Shown here in pieces: positions 1 to 12,238 of a stretch of 64,000 bases of DNA. Position 1 is the first letter of the stretch, and every line of letters begins with the position of its first letter. The notes beneath the pieces are model-generated. The model saw nothing but the letters and a program-made list of their open reading frames with translations, did no database searches and was not told the origin of the DNA. Source of the stretch: Atherix ibis (lineage: Eukaryota > Arthropoda > Insecta > Diptera > Athericidae); the NCBI GenBank assembly GCA_958298945.1, contig OY282608.1:77300806-77364805 (forward strand), read 5' to 3'. The translations under genes and the position numbers were made by a program.

Positions 1-698
1 GTTGTTTTGTTGGTTTGTTGGTTTCTTGGTTTGTTGGTTTGTGGGTTTGTTGGTTTGTTGGTTTGTTGGTTTGTTTGTTTGTTGGTTTGTTCGTTTGTTG
101 GCATGTTGGTTTGTTGGCTTGTTGCCTTGTTGGCTTGTTGGCTTGTTGGTTTGTTGGTTTGTTGGTTTGTTGGTTTGTTGGTTTGTTGGTTTGTTGGCTT
201 GTTGGTTTGTTGGCTTGTTGGCTTGTTGGTTTGTTAGTTTGTTTGTTTGTTGGTTTGTTCGTTTGTTGGCTTGTTGGTTTTTTGGCTTGTTGGCTTGTTG
301 GCATGTTAGTTTGTTGGTTTGTTGGTTTGTTGGTTTGTTGGTTTGTTGGTTTGTTGGTTTGTTGGTTTATTGGTTTGTTGGTTTGTTGGTTTGTTGGTTT
401 GTTGGTTTGTTGATTTGTTGGTTTGTTGGTTTGTTAGTTTGTTGGTTTTTTGGTTTGTTGGCTTATTGGTTTGTTGGTTTGTTGGTTTGTTGGTTTGTTG
501 GTTTGTTGGTTTCTTCATTTGTTGGTTTTTTGGTTTCTTCGTTTGTTGGTTTTTTGGTTTGTTGGTTTGTTGGTTTGTTGGTTTGTTGGTTTTTTGGTTT
601 GTGGGCTTGTTGGTTTGTTGGTTTGTTGGTTTGTTGGCTTGTTGGTTTGTTGGCATGTTTGTTTGTTCGTTTGTTGGTTTGTTGGTTTGTTTGTTTGT

Positions 699-880
699 TG
701 GTTTGTTGGTTTGTTGGTTTGTTGGTTTGTTGGTTTGTTGGTTTGTTGGTTTGTTGGTTTGTTGGTTTGTTGGTTTGTTGGTTTGTTGGTTTGTTGGTTT
801 GTTGGTTTGTTGGTTTGTTGGTTTGTTGGTTTGTTGGTTTGTTGGTTTGTTGGTTTGTTGGTTTGTTGGTTTGTTGGTTT
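699..880 (+). repeat. Longest pure tract of the canonical 8-mer
   Basis: About 23 perfect GGTTTGTT units in a row, ended by a single T-to-C change (GCTGG at 881). It is the best sample of the unmutated monomer. Perfect tracts elsewhere are usually 6 to 20 units, so this one is either recently expanded by slippage or recently homogenised. Confidence 0.85.
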
Positions 881-1012
881 GCTGGTTTGTTGGTTTGTTG
901 GTTTGTTGGTTTTTGGTTTGTAGACTTGTTTGTTCGTTGGTTTGTTGGTTTGCTCGTTTGTTCGTTTGTTGGCTGATTGGTTTGTTGGTTTGTTCGTTTG
1001 TTGGTTTATTGG

Positions 1013-1900
1013 TTTGTTGGTTTGTTGGTTTGTTGGTTTGTTGGTTTATTTGTTTGTTGGTTTGTTGATTTGTTGGTTTGTTCGTTTGTTTATTTGTTGG
1101 TTTTTTAGTTTGTTGGTTTGTTAGTTTGTTGGTTTTTTGGTTTGTTGGCTTATTGGTTTGTTGGTTTGTTGGTTTGTTGGTTTGTTGGTTTGTTGGTTTG
1201 TTGGTTTGTTGTTTTGTTGGTTTGTTGGTTTCTTCATTTGTTGGTTTTTTGGTTTCTTCGTTTGTTGGTTTTTTGGTTTGTTGGTTTGTTGGTTTGTTGG
1301 TTTGTTGGTTTGATGGTTTGTTGGTTTTTTGGTTTGTTGGCTTGTTGGTTTGTTAGTTTGTTGGTTTGTTGGTTTGTTGGTTTGGTGGTTTGTTGGTTTG
1401 TTGGTTTGTTGGTTTGTTGGTTTGTTGGTTTGTTGGTTTGTTGGTTTGTTGGTTTGCTGGTTTGTTGGTTTGTTGGTTTGTTGATTTGTTGGTTTTTTGG
1501 TTTATTGGCTTATTGGTTTGTTGGTTTGTTGGTTTGTTGGTTTGTTGGTTTCTTCGTTTGTTGGCTTATTGGTTTGTTGGTTTGTTGGTTTGTTGGTTTA
1601 TTTGTTTGTTGGTTTGTTGATTTGTTGGTTTGTTCGTTTGTTTATTTGTTGGTTTTTTAGTTTGTTGGTTTGTTAGTTTGTTGGTTTTTTGGTTTGTTGG
1701 CTTATTGGTTTGTTGGTTTGTTGGTTTGTTGGTTTGTTGGTTTGTTGGTTTGTTGGTTTGTTGGTTTGTTGGTTTGTTGGTTTCTTCATTTGTTGGTTTT
1801 TTGGTTTCTTCGTTTGTTGGTTTTTGGTTTGTTGGTTTGTTGGTTTGTTGGTTTGATGGTTTGTTGGTTTTTTGGTTTGTTGGCTTGTTGGTTTGTTGGT
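1013..1900 (+). repeat. 552-bp tandem duplication
   Basis: Two adjacent copies begin near 1013 and 1565. Rare variants are shared at one constant offset: CGTTTGTTTATTTG at 1083 and 1635, and GGTTTCTTCATTTG at 1227 and 1779, both 552 bp (69 units) apart. The match continues to the GGTTTGATGG marker near 1311 and 1852; the second copy has lost one T just before it (GGTTTTTGG at 1823 in place of GGTTTTTTGG at 1271). The second copy also forms the start of the 0.92-0.98 kb repeat that follows. Confidence 0.8.
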
Positions 1901-3455
1901 TTGTTGGTTTGTTGGTTTGTTGGCTTGTTGGCTTGTTGGCTTGTTGGCATGTTGGTTTGTTGGTTTGTTGGTTTGTTGGTTTGTTGGTTTGTTGGTTTGT
2001 TGGTTTGTTGGTTGTTGGTTTGTTGGTTTGTTGGTTTGTTGGTTTTTTTGTTTGTTGGTTTAATGGTATGTTGGTTTGTTGGTTTGCCGGTTTGTTGGCT
2101 TGTTTGTTTGTTGGTTTGTTGGTTTGTTGGTTTGTTGGTTTGTTGGGTTGTTTGTTTGTTGGTTTGTTGGTTTGTTGGTTTGTTGGGTTGTTTGTTTGTT
2201 GGTTTGTTCGTTTGTTGGCTTGTTGGTTTGTTGGCTTGTTGGCTTGTTGGCATGTTGGTTTGTTGGTTTGTTAGTTTGTTGGTTTGTTGGTTTGTTGGTT
2301 TGGTGGTTTGTTGGTTTGTTGGTTTGTTGGTTTGTTGGTTTGTTGGTTTGTTGGTTTGTTGGTTTGTTGGTTTGCTGGTTTGTTAGTTTGTTGGTTTGTT
2401 GATTTGTTGGTTTTTTGGTTTATTGGCTTATTGGTTTGTTGGTTTGTTCGTTTGTTGGTTTGTTGGTTTGTTGGTTTGTTGGTTTGTTGGTTTGTTGGTT
2501 TGTTGGTTTCTTCATTTGTTGGTTTATTTGTTTGTTGGTTTGTTGATTTGTTGGTTTGTTCGTTTGTTTATTTGTTGGTTTTTTAGTTTGTTGGTTTGTT
2601 AGTTTGTTGGTTTTTTGGTTTGTTGGCTTATTGGTTTGTTGGTTTGTTGGTTTGTTGGTTTGTTGGTTTGTTGGTTTGTTGGTTTGTTGGTTTGTTGGTT
2701 TGTTGGTTTGTTGGTTTGTTGGTTTCTTCATTTGTTGGTTTTTTGGTTTCTTCGTTTGTTGGTTTTTGGTTTGTTGGTTTGTTGGTTTGTTGGTTTGTTG
2801 GTTTGATGGTTTGTTGGTTTTTTGGTTTGTTGGCTTGTTGGTTTGTTGGTTTGTTGGTTTGTTGGTTTGTTGGCTTGTTGGCTTGTTGGCTTGTTGGTAT
2901 GTTGGTTTGTTGGTTTGTTGGTTTGTTGGTTTGTTGGTTTGTTGGTTTGTTGGTTTGTTGGTTTGTTGGTTTGTTGGTTTGTTGGTTTGTTGGTTGTTGG
3001 TTTGTTGGTTTGTTGGTTTGTTGGTTTTTTTGTTTGTTGGGTTAATGGTATGTTGGTTTGTTGGTTTGCCGGTTTGTTGGCTTGTTGGTTTGTTGGTTTG
3101 TTGGTTTGTTGGTTTGTTGGTTTGTTGGGTTGTTTGTTTGTTGGTTTGTTGGTTTGTTGGTTTGTTGGGTTGTTTGTTTGTTGGTTTGTTCGTTTGTTGG
3201 CTTGTTGGTTTGTTGGCTTGTTGGCTTGTTGGCATGTTGGTTTGTTGGTTTGTTAGTTTGTTGGTTTGTTGGTTTGTTGGTTTGGTGGTTTGTTGGTTTG
3301 TTGGTTTGTTGGTTTGTTGGTTTGTTGGTTTGTTGGTTTGTTGGTTTGTTGGTTTGCTGGTTTGTTGGTTTGTTGGTTTGTTGATTTGTTGGTTTTTTGG
3401 TTTATTGGCTTATTGGTTTGTTGGTTTGTTCGTTTGTTGGTTTGTTGGTTTCTTC
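1595..3455 (+). repeat. 0.92-0.98 kb higher-order repeat, two copies
   Basis: Copy 1 spans about 1595-2520 and copy 2 about 2521-3455. Shared markers include GGTTTATTTG at 1595 and 2521 (926 bp), TAATGGTATG at 2061 and 3043 (982 bp), GGTTTGGTGG at 2297 and 3279 (982 bp), and GGTTTTTTGGTTTATTGG at 2409 and 3391 (982 bp). The last two also occur 918 bp upstream, at 1379 and 1491, so a partial earlier copy exists. The offset grows from 926 to 982 through gain of canonical units inside copy 2. Both copies keep the 7-bp slips GGTTTTTGG and GGTTGTTGG, so those slips are inherited and not read errors. Confidence 0.8.
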
Positions 3456-5812
3456 GTTTGTTGGTTTTTTGGTTTGTTGGCTTGTTGGTTTGTTGGTTTG
3501 TTGGTTTTTTGGTTTGTTGGTTTGTTGGCTTGTTGGTTTGTTGGTTTGTTGGTTTGTTGGTTTGTTGGTTTGTTGGTTTGTTGGTTTGTTGGTTTGTTGG
3601 TTTGTTGGTTTGTTGGTTTGTTGGTTTGTTGGTTTGTTGGTTTGTTGGTTTGTTCGGTTGTTCGTTTGTTGGTTTTTTGGTTTGTTGGCTTGTTTGTTTT
3701 TTGGTTTGTTGGCTTGTTCGTTTGTTGTTTTTTTGGTTTGTTGGCTTGTTGGTTTGTTGGTTTGTTGGTTTGTTGGTTTGTTGGTTTGTTGGCTTGTTGG
3801 TTTGTTGGTTTGTTGGTTTGTTGGTTTTTTAGTTTGTTGGTTTGTTGGTTTATTCGTTTGTTGGCTTGTTGGTTTGTTGGCTTGTTGGCTTGTTGGCATG
3901 TTGGTTTCTTGGTTTGTTGGCTTGTTGACATGTCGGTTTGTTTGTTTGTTGGTTTGTTGGTTTGTTGGTTTGTTGGTTTGTTGGTTTGTTGGTTTGTTGG
4001 TTTGTTGATTTGTTGGTTTGTTGGTTTGTTGGTTTATTTGTTTGTTCGTTTGTTGGTTTGTTGGTTTGTTGGTTTGTTGGTTTGTTAGTTTGTTGGTTTA
4101 TTGGTATGTTCGTTTGTTGGCTTGTTGGTTTGTTGGCTTGTTGGTTTGTTCGTTTGTTGGTTTGTTGGTTTGGTGGTTTGTTCGTTTGTTGGTTAGTTCG
4201 TTTGTTGGTTTGTTGGGTTGTTGGTTTGCTGGTTTGTTGGTTTGTTGGTTTGTTGGTTTGTTGGTTTGTTGGTTTGTTTGTTTGTTGCTTTGTTCGTTTG
4301 TTGGTTTTTTGGTTTGTTGGCTTGTTGGTTTTTTGGTTCGTTGGCTTGTTGGCTTGTTGGTTTTTTGGTTTGTTGGTTTGTTGGTTTGTTGGCTTCTTGG
4401 TTTGTTGGTTTGTTGGTTTGTTGGTTTGTTGGTTTGTTGGTTTGTTGGTTTGTTGGTTTGTTGGTTTGTTGGTTTGTTGGTTTGTTGGTTTGTTGGTTTG
4501 TTGGTTTGTTGGTTTGTTGGTTTGTTTGTTTGTTGGTTTGTTGGTTTGTTCGTTTGTTGGCTTGTTGGTTTATTGGTTTGTTGGTTTGTTGGTTTGTTGG
4601 TTTGTCGGTTTGTTGTTTTGTTGGTTTGTTTGTTTTTTGTTTTGTTGGTTTGTTTGTTTTTTGGCTTGTTGGTTTGTTGGCTTGTTGACTTGTTGGTCTG
4701 TTAGTTTGTTTGTCGTTGGTTTGTTGGTTTGTTGGTTTATTTATTTGTTGGTTTGTTGGTTTTTGTTGGTTTGTTGGTTTGTTTGTTTGTTGGTTTGATG
4801 GTTTGTTAGTTTGTTGGTTTGTTAGTTTGTTTGTTTGTTGGTTTGTTCGTTTGTTGGCTTGTTGGTTTGTTGGCTTGTTGGCTTGTTGGCATGTTGGTTT
4901 CTTGGTTTGTTGGTTTGTTGTTTTGTAGGTTTGTTGGTTTGCTGGTTTGTTGGTTTGTTGGTTTGTTGGTTTGTTGGTTTGTTGGTTTGTTGGTTTGTTG
5001 GTTTGTTGGTTTGTTGGTTTGTTGGTTTTTGGTTTGTTGGTTTGTTGGTTTGTTGGTTTGTTGGTTTGTTTGTTTGTTGGTTTGTTCTTTTGTTGGCTTG
5101 TTGGTTTGTTCGTTTGTTGGCTTGTTGGTTTGTTGGCTTGTTGGCATGTTGGTTTTTTGGTTTGTTGGTTTGTTGGTTTGTTGGTTTGTTGGTTTGTTGG
5201 TTTGTTGGTTTGTTGGTTTGTGTTTGTTGGTTTTTGGTTTGTAGGCGTGTTTGTTTGTTGGTTTGTTGGTTTGTTCGTTTGTTCGTTTGTTGGCTTGTTG
5301 GTTTGTTGGTTTGTTGATTTGTTGGTTTGTTGGTTTGTTGGTTTGTTGGTTTATTTGTTTGTTGGTTTGTTGGTTTGTTGATTTGTTGGTTTTTTGGTTT
5401 GTTGGCTTATTGGTTTGTTGGTTTGTTGGTTTGGTGGTTTGTTGGTTTGTTGGTTCCTTCGTTTGTTGGTTTTTTTGGTTTGTTGGTTTGTTGGTTTTTT
5501 GGTTTGTTGGCTTGTTAGTTAGTAGGTTTGTTAGTTTGTTGGTTTGTTGGTTTGTTGGTTTGTTGGTTTGTTGGTTTCTTGTTTTGTTCGTTTGTTGGTT
5601 TTTTGGTTTGTTGGTTTGTTGGTTTTTTGGTTTGTTGGCTTGTTGGTTTGTTGTTTTTTTGGTTTGTTGTCTTGTTGGTTTGTTGGATTGTTGGCTTGTT
5701 GGTTTGTTGGTTTGTTGGTTTGTTGGCTTGTTGGTTTGTTGGATTGTTGGTTGGTTGGTTTGTTGGTTTGTTGGTTTGTTGGCTTGTTGGTTTGTTGGCT
5801 TGTTGGCTTGTT
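3456..5812 (+). repeat. Irregular satellite stretch with scattered markers
   Basis: No clear tandem HOR is visible. The stretch carries isolated copies of strings that form HORs elsewhere: GGTCTGTTAG followed by TGTCGTTGG at 4695, GGTTTTTGTTGG at 4757, and GGCATGTTGGTTTCTTGG at 3895 and 4888 (again at 6076 and 9788). It holds several register slips (4710, 4757, 5027, 5218, 5466). It may be an older, more scrambled part of the array. There is no gene in it. Confidence 0.7.
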
Positions 5813-6760
5813 GGTTGTTGGTTTGTTGGTTTGTTGGTTTGTTGGTTTGTTGGTTTGTTGGTTTGTTGGTTTGTTGGTTTGTTGGTTTGTTTGTTTGTGT
5901 GTTTGTTGGTTTGTTGGTTTGTTGGTTTGTTGGTTTGTTGGTTTGTTCGTTTGTTGGTTTGTTGGTTTGTTGGTTTGTTGGTTTGTTGGTTTGTTGGTTT
6001 GTTTGGTTGTTGGTTTGTTCGTTTGTTGGCTTGTTGGTTTGTTCGTTTGTTGGCTTGTTGGTTTGTTGGCTTGTTGGCATGTTGGTTTCTTGGTTTGTTG
6101 GTTTGTTGGTTTGTTGGTTTGTTGGTTTGTTGGTTTGTTGGTTTGTTGGTTTGTTGGTTTGTTGGTTTGCTGGTTTGTTGGTTTGTTGGTTTGTTGGTTT
6201 GTTGTTTTGTTTGTTTTATTTGTTTGTTCGTTTGTTGGCTTGTTGGTTTGTTGGCTTGTTGGTTTGTTGGTTTGTTGGTTTGTTGGTTTGTTGGTTTGTT
6301 GGTTTGTTGGTTTGTTGGTTTGTTGGTTTTTTGGTTTGTTGGTTTCTTCGTTTGTTGGTTTTTTGGTTTGTTGGTTTGTTGGTTTGTTCCTTTGTTGATT
6401 TTTTAGTTTGTTGGCTTGTTGGGTAGTTGGTTTGTTGGTTGGTTGGTTTGTTGGCTTGTTGGTTTGTTGGTTTTTTGGTTTGTTGGTTTGTTGGTTTGTT
6501 GTTTTGTTGGTTTGTTGGTTTGTTGGTTTGTTGGCTTGTTGGTTTGTTGGCTTGTTGGCTTGTTGGTTTGTTGGTTTGTTGGTTTGTTGGTTTGTTGGTT
6601 TCTTGGTTTGTTGGTTTTTTCGTTTGTTCGTTTGTTGTTTTATTGGTTTGTTGGTTTAATCGTTTGTTGGCTTCTTGGTTTGTTGGATTGTTGGCTTGTT
6701 TGCTTGTTGGGTTGTTGGTTTGTTTGCTTGTTGGGTTGTTGGTTTGTTTGTTTGTTGGTT
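5813..6760 (+). repeat. Block P, copy 1 (0.9-1.1 kb HOR)
   Basis: Starts at the 7-mer slip GGTTGTTGG. Other markers in order are TGTTTTGTTTGTTTTATT at 6203, GGTTGGTTGG at 6437, and ATTGTTGGCTTGTTTGC at 6687. The same ordered markers recur at 8429, 8691, 9013 and 9311, and again at 9589, 9891, 10317 and 10615, which defines three P copies. P1 is followed directly by block Q1. Confidence 0.75.
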
Positions 6761-8160
6761 TGTTGGTTTGTTGGTTTGTTGGTTTGTTGGTTTGTTGGTT
6801 TGTTGGTTTGTTGCTTTGTTGGCTTATCGGTTTGTTGGCTTATTGGCTTGTTGGTTTGTTGGTTAATTGGTTTGTTGGTTTGTTGGTTTGTTGGTTTGTT
6901 TGTTTGCTGGTTTGTTCGTTTGTGGGCTTGTTGGTTTGTTGACTTGTTGGCTTATTGGTTTGTTGGTTTGTTTGTTTGTTGGTTTATTTGTTTGTTGGTT
7001 TGTTGGTTTGTTGGGTTGTTGGTTTATTTGTTTGTTGGTTTGTTGGCTTGTTGGTTTGTTGGTTTGTTGGTTTGTTGGTTTGTTGGTTTGTCCGTTTATT
7101 GGTTTGTTGGTTTATTTGTTTGTTGGTTTGTTGGTTTGTTGGTTTGTTTGTTTGTTCGTTTGTTGGCTTGTTGGTTTGTTGGCGTGTTGGCTTGTTGGTT
7201 TGTTGGTTTGTTGGTTTGTTGGTTTGTTGGTTTGTTGGTTTGTTGGTTTGTTGGTTTGTTGGTTTGTTGGTTTGTTGGTTTGTTGGTTTGTTGGTTTGTT
7301 GGTTTGTTGGTTTGTGGGCTTGTTGGTTTGTTGGCTTGTTGGTTTGTTGGCTTCTTGGCTTGTTGGCTTGTTGGTTTGTTGGTTTGTTGGTTTGTTCGAT
7401 TGTTGGTTTGTTGGTTTGTTGGTTTGTTGGTTTGTTGGTTTGTTGGTTTGTTGGTTTGTTGGTTTATTGGTTTTTTTGGTTTGTTTGTTTGTTTGTTTGT
7501 TGGTTTATTCGTTTGTTGGCTTGTTGGTTTGTTGGCTTGTTGGCTTGTTTGCTTGTTGGTTTGTTGGTTTGTTTGGTTGTTGGTTTGTTGGTTTGTTGGT
7601 TTGCTGGTTTGTCGGTTTGTTGGCTTGTTGCCTCGTTGGTTTGTTGGTTTGTTTGATTGTATGTTTGTTGGTTTGTTGGTTTGTTGGTTTGTTGGTTTGT
7701 TGGTTTGTTGGTTTGTTGGTTTGTTTGTTTGTTGGTTTGTTCGTTTATTGGCTTGTTAATTTGTTGGCTTGTTGGTTTGTTGGTTTGTTTGTTTGTTGGT
7801 TTATTTGCTTGTTGGTTTGTTGGTTTGTTGGGTTGTTGGTTTATTTGTTTGTTGGTTTGTTGGCATGTTGGTTTGTTGGTTTGTTGCTTTATTTGTTTGT
7901 TGGTTTCTTGGCTTGTTGGTTTGTTGGTTTGTTGGCTTGTTGGTTTGTTGGTTTATTGGTTTGTTGGTGTGTTGTTTTGTTGGTTTGTTGGTTTGTTGGT
8001 TTGTTGATTTGTTCGTTTGTTGGTTTGTTGGTTTATTTGTTTGTTGGTTTGTTGGTTTGTTGGTTTGTTCGTTTGTTCGTTTGTTTGCTTGTTGGTTTGT
8101 TGGCTTGTTGGCTTGTTGGTTTGTTAGTTTGTTGGTTTGTTGGTTTGTTGGTTTGTTCGT
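6761..8160 (+). repeat. Block Q, copy 1 (~1.4 kb)
   Basis: Follows P1 and matches the sequence after P3 at an offset of 3.87-3.95 kb. Shared rare strings are TTCGATTGTTGG (7395 and 11260), GCCTCGTTGG (7630 and 11575) and the 9-mer slip GGTTTTTTTGG in both copies. P plus Q therefore behaves as a compound repeat of about 2.3-2.5 kb, present twice. Confidence 0.7.
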
Positions 8161-8428
8161 TTGTTGGTTTGTTGGTTTGTTGGTTTGTTGGCTTGTTGGT
8201 TTGTTGGTTTGTTGGTTTGTTGGTTTGTTGGTATGTTGGTTTGTTGGTTTGTTGGTTTGTTGGCTTGTTGGCTTGTTGGTTGTTGGTTTGTTGGTTTGTT
8301 GGTTTGTTGGTTTGTTGGATTGTTGGATTGTTGGTTTGTTGGTTTGTTGGTTTGTTGGATTGTTGGTTTGTTGGTTTGTTGGTTTGTTGGTTTGTTGGCT
8401 TGTTGGTTTGTTGGCTTGTTGGCTTGTT
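8161..8428 (+). repeat. Spacer between Q1 and P2
   Basis: About 270 bp of satellite, mostly canonical and GGCTTGTT units, with GGATTGTT variants near 8336 and 8357 and one 7-mer slip at 8279. It resembles the end of the region before P1 but does not align cleanly with it. Confidence 0.5.
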
Positions 8429-9588
8429 GGTTGTTGGTTTGTTGGTTTGTTGGTTTGTTGGTTTGTTGGTTTTTTGGTTTGTTGGTTTGTTGGTTTGTTG
8501 GTTTGTTGGTTTGTTGGTATGTTCGTTTGTTGGTTTGTTCGTTTGTTGGTTTGTTGGTTTATTTGGTTGTTGGTTTGTTCGTTTGTTGGCTTGTTGGTTT
8601 GTTCGTTTGTTGGCTTCTTGGTTTGTTGGTTTGTTGGTTTGTTGGTTTGTTGGTTTGTTGGTTTGTTGGTTTGTTGGTTTGTTGGTTTGTTGTTTTATTT
8701 GTTTTATTTGTTTGTTCGATTGTTGGCTTGTTGGTTTGTTGGCTTGTTGGTTTGTTGGTTTGTTGGTTTGTTGGTTTGTTGGTTTGTTGGTTTGTTGGTT
8801 TGTTGGTTTGTTGGTTTGTTGGTTTGTTGGTTTGTTGGTTTGTTGGTTTCTTCGTTTGTTGGTTTTTTGGTTTGTTGGTTTGTTGGTTTGTTGCTTTGTT
8901 GATTTTTTGGTTTGCTGGCTTGTTGGTTTGTTGGTTTGTTGGTTTGTTGGTTTGTTGGTTTGTTGGTTTGTTGGTTTGTTGGTTTGTTGGTTTGTTAGTT
9001 TGTTGGTTTGTTGGTTGGTTGGTTTGTTGGTTTGTTGGCCTGTTGGTTTGTTGGTTTTTTGGTTTGTTGGTTTGTTGGTTTGTTGTTTTGTTGGTTTGTT
9101 GGTTTGTTGGTTTGTTGGCTTGTTGGTTTGTTGGCTTGTTGGCTTGTTGATTTGTTGGTTTGTTGGTTTATTGGTTTGTTGGTTTCTTGGTTTGTTGGTT
9201 TTTTCGTTTGTTCGTTTGTTGTTTTATTGGTTTGTTGGTTTGTTTGTTTGTTAGTTTGTTGGTTTGTTGGTTTGTTGGTTTAATCGTTTGTTGGCTTCTT
9301 GGTTTGTTGGATTGTTGGCTTGTTTGCTTGTTGGGTTGTTGGTTTGTTTGCTTGTTGGGTTGTTGGTTTGTTTTTTTGTTGGTTTGTTGGTTTGTTGGTT
9401 TGTTGGCTTATCGGTTTGTTGGCTTATTGGCTTGTTGGTTTGTTGGTTAGTTTGTTTGTTGGTTTGTTGGTTCGTTTGTTTGTTTGTTGGTTGGTTTGTT
9501 GGTTTGTTGGTTTGTTGGATTGTTGGTTTGTTGGTTTGTTGGTTTGTTGGTTTGTTGGCTTGTTGTTTTGTTGGCTTGTTGGCTTGTT
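8429..9588 (+). repeat. Block P, copy 2
   Basis: Second copy of the P marker series. It matches P3 at offsets of 1160 bp (GGTTGTTGG), 1200 bp (GTTTTATTTG) and 1304 bp (GGTTGGTTGG and ATTGTTGGC). The change is a multiple of 8 and reflects gain of whole units. P2 and P3 are tandem neighbours; P2 lacks a following Q block. Confidence 0.75.
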
Positions 9589-10690
9589 GGTTGTTGGTTT
9601 GTTGGTTTGTTGGTTTGTTGGTTTGTTGCTTTGTTGGTTTGTTGGTTTGTTGGTTTGTTGGTTTGTTGGTTTGTTAGTTTGTTGGTTTGTTGGTTTGTTG
9701 GTTTGTTGGTTTGTTTGGTTGTTGGTTTGTTCGTTTGTTGGCTTGTTGGTTTGTTCGTTTGTTGGCTTGTTGGTTTGTTGGCTTGTTGGCATGTTGGTTT
9801 CTTGGTTTGTTGGTTTGTTGGTTTGTTGGTTTGTTGGTTTGTTGGTTTGTTGGTTTGAGGGTTTGTTGGTTTGTTGGTTTGTTGGTTTGTTGTTTTATTT
9901 GTTTTATTTGTTTGTTCGTTTGTTGGCTTGTTGGTTTGTTGGCTTGTTGGTTTGTTGGCTTGTTGGTTTGTTGGCTTGTTGGTTTGTTGTTTTGTTGGTT
10001 TGTTGGTTGGTTGGTTTGTTGGTTTGTTGGTTTGTTGGTTTGTTGGTTTGTTGGTTTGTTGGTTTGTTGGTTTGTTGGTTTGTTGGTTTGTTGGTTTCTT
10101 TGTTTGTTGGTTTTTTGGTTTGTTGGTTTGTTGGTTTGTTGCTTTGTTGATTTTTTGGTTTGTTGGCTTGTTGGTTTGTTGGTTTGTTGGTTTGTTGGTT
10201 TGTTGGTTTGTTGGTTTGTTGGTTTGTTGGTTTGTTGGTTTGTTGGTTTGTTGGTTTGTTGGTTTGTTGGTTTGTTGGTTTGTTGGTTTGTTGGTTTGTT
10301 CGTTTGTTGGTTTGTTGGTTGGTTGGTTTGTTGGTTTGTTGGCTTGTTGGTTTGTTGGTTTTTTGGTTTGTTGGTTTGTTGGTTTGTTGTTTTGTTGGTT
10401 TGTTGGTTTGTTGGTTTGTTGGCTTGTTAGTTTGTTGGCTTGTAAGCTTGTTGGTTTGTTGGTTTGTTGGTTTGTTGGTTTGTTGGTTTCTTGGTTTGTT
10501 GGTTTTTTCGTTTGTTCGTTTGTTGTTTTATTGGTTTGTTGGTTTGTTTGTTTGTTGGTTTGTTGGTTTGTTGGTTTGTTGGTTTAATCGTTTGTTGGCT
10601 TCTTGGTTTGTTGGATTGTTGGCTTGTTTGCTTGTTGGGTTGTTTGTTTGTTTGCTTGTTGGGTTGTTGGTTTGTTTGTTTTTTTGGTTT
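9589..10690 (+). repeat. Block P, copy 3
   Basis: Third P copy, next to Q2. Copy-specific changes are GGTTTCTTTG in place of GGTTTCTTCG near 10095 (a CpG lost to TpG), GGTTTGAGGG near 9852, and TGTAAGCTTG at 10441, which makes a HindIII site (AAGCTT at 10444). Confidence 0.75.
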
Positions 10691-12238
10691 GTTGGTTTGT
10701 TGGTTTGTTGGTTTTTTGGTTTGTTGGCTTATCGGTTTGTTGGCTTATTGGCTTGTTGGTTTGTTGGTTAGTTGGTTTGTTGATTTGTTGGTTTGTTGGT
10801 TTGTTGGTTTGTTTGTTTGCTGGTTTGTTCGTTGGTGGGCTTGTTGGCTTGTTGGCTTGTTGGCTTATTGGTTTGTTGGTTTGTTTGTTTGTTTGTTTAT
10901 TTGTTTGTTGGTTTGTTGGTTTGTTGGGTTGCTGGTTTATTTGTTTGTTGGTTTGTTGGCTTGTTGGTTTGTTGGTTTGTTGGTTTGTTGGTTTGTTGGT
11001 TTGTTGGTTTGTTCGTTTGTTGGTTTGTTGGTTTATTTGTTTGTTGGTTTGTTGGTTTGTTGGTTTGTTCGTTTGTTCGTTTGTTGGCTTGTTGGTTTGT
11101 TGGCGTGTTGGCTTGTTGGTTTGTTGGTTTGTTGGTTTGTTGGTTTGTGGGCTTGTTGGTTTGTTGGCTTGTTGGTTTGTTGGCTTGTTGGCTTGTTGGC
11201 TTGTTGGTTTGTTGGTTTGTTGGTTTGTTGGTTTGTTGGTTTGTTGGATTATTGGTTTGTTCGATTGTTGGTTTGTTGGTTTGTTGGTTTGTTGGTTTGT
11301 TGGTTTGTTGGTTTGTTGGTTTGTTGGTTTGTTGGTTTGTTGGTTTATTGGTTTTTTTGGTTTGTTTGTTTGTTTGTTTGTTGGTTTATTTGTTTGTTGG
11401 CTTGTTGGTTTGTTGGCTTGTTGGCTTGTTTGCTTGTTGGTTTGTTGGTTTGTTTGGTTGTTGGTTTGTTGGTTTGTTGTTTTGTTGGTTTGTTGGTTTG
11501 TTGGTTTGTTGGTTTGTTGGTTTGTTGGTTTGTTGGTTTGTTGGTTTATTGGTTTGTCGGTTTGTTGGCTTGTTGCCTCGTTGGTTTGTTGGTTTGTTTG
11601 ATTGTTAGTTTGTTGGTTTGTTGGTTTGTTGGTTTGTTGGTTTGTTGGTTTGTTTGTTTGTTGGTTTGTTCGTTTATTGGCTTGTTGGTTTGTTGGCTTG
11701 TTGGTTTGTTGGTTTGTTTGTTTGTTGGTTTATTTGTTTGTTGGTTTGTTGGTTTGTTGGGTTGTTAGTTTATTTGTTTGTTGGTTTGTTGGCATGTTGG
11801 TTTGTTGGTTTGTTGCTTTATTTGTTTGTTGGTTTCTTGGCTTGTTGGTTTGTTGGCTTGTTGGTTTGTTGGTTTATTGGTTTGTTGGTGTGTTGGTTTG
11901 TTGGTTTGTTGGTTTGTTGGTTTGTTGATTTGTTCGTTTGTTGGTTTGTTGGTTTATTTGTTTGTTGGTTTGTTGGTTTGTTGGTTTGTTCGTTTGTTCG
12001 TTTGTTGGCTTGTTGGTTTGTTGGCTTGTTGGCGTGTTGGTTTGTTAGTTTGTTGGTTTGTTGGTTTGTTGGTTTGTTGGTTTGTTCGTTTGTTGGTTTG
12101 TTGGTTTGTTGGTTTGTTGGCTTGTTGGTTTGTTGGTTTGTTGGTTTGTTGGCTTGTTGGCTTGTTGGTTTGTTGGCTTGTTGGCTTGTCGGTTTGTTGG
12201 TTTGTTGTTTTTTTGGTTTGTTTGTTTGTTGGTTTGTT
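10691..12238 (+). repeat. Block Q, copy 2
   Basis: Repeats Q1 about 3.9 kb downstream, including GCCTCG at 11575 and the 9-mer slip near 11350. The GGATTATT at 11246 is followed by GGTTTGTT and so is not the central-domain marker. The block runs into the first copy of the 1.3-1.7 kb HOR. Confidence 0.7.

Noticed and set aside
6190..9920. GTTTTATTTGTTTTATTTG strings as an AT-rich origin or scaffold-attachment site
   Set aside because: They are short and inherited in each P block (6203, 8691, 9891); nothing supports an origin.
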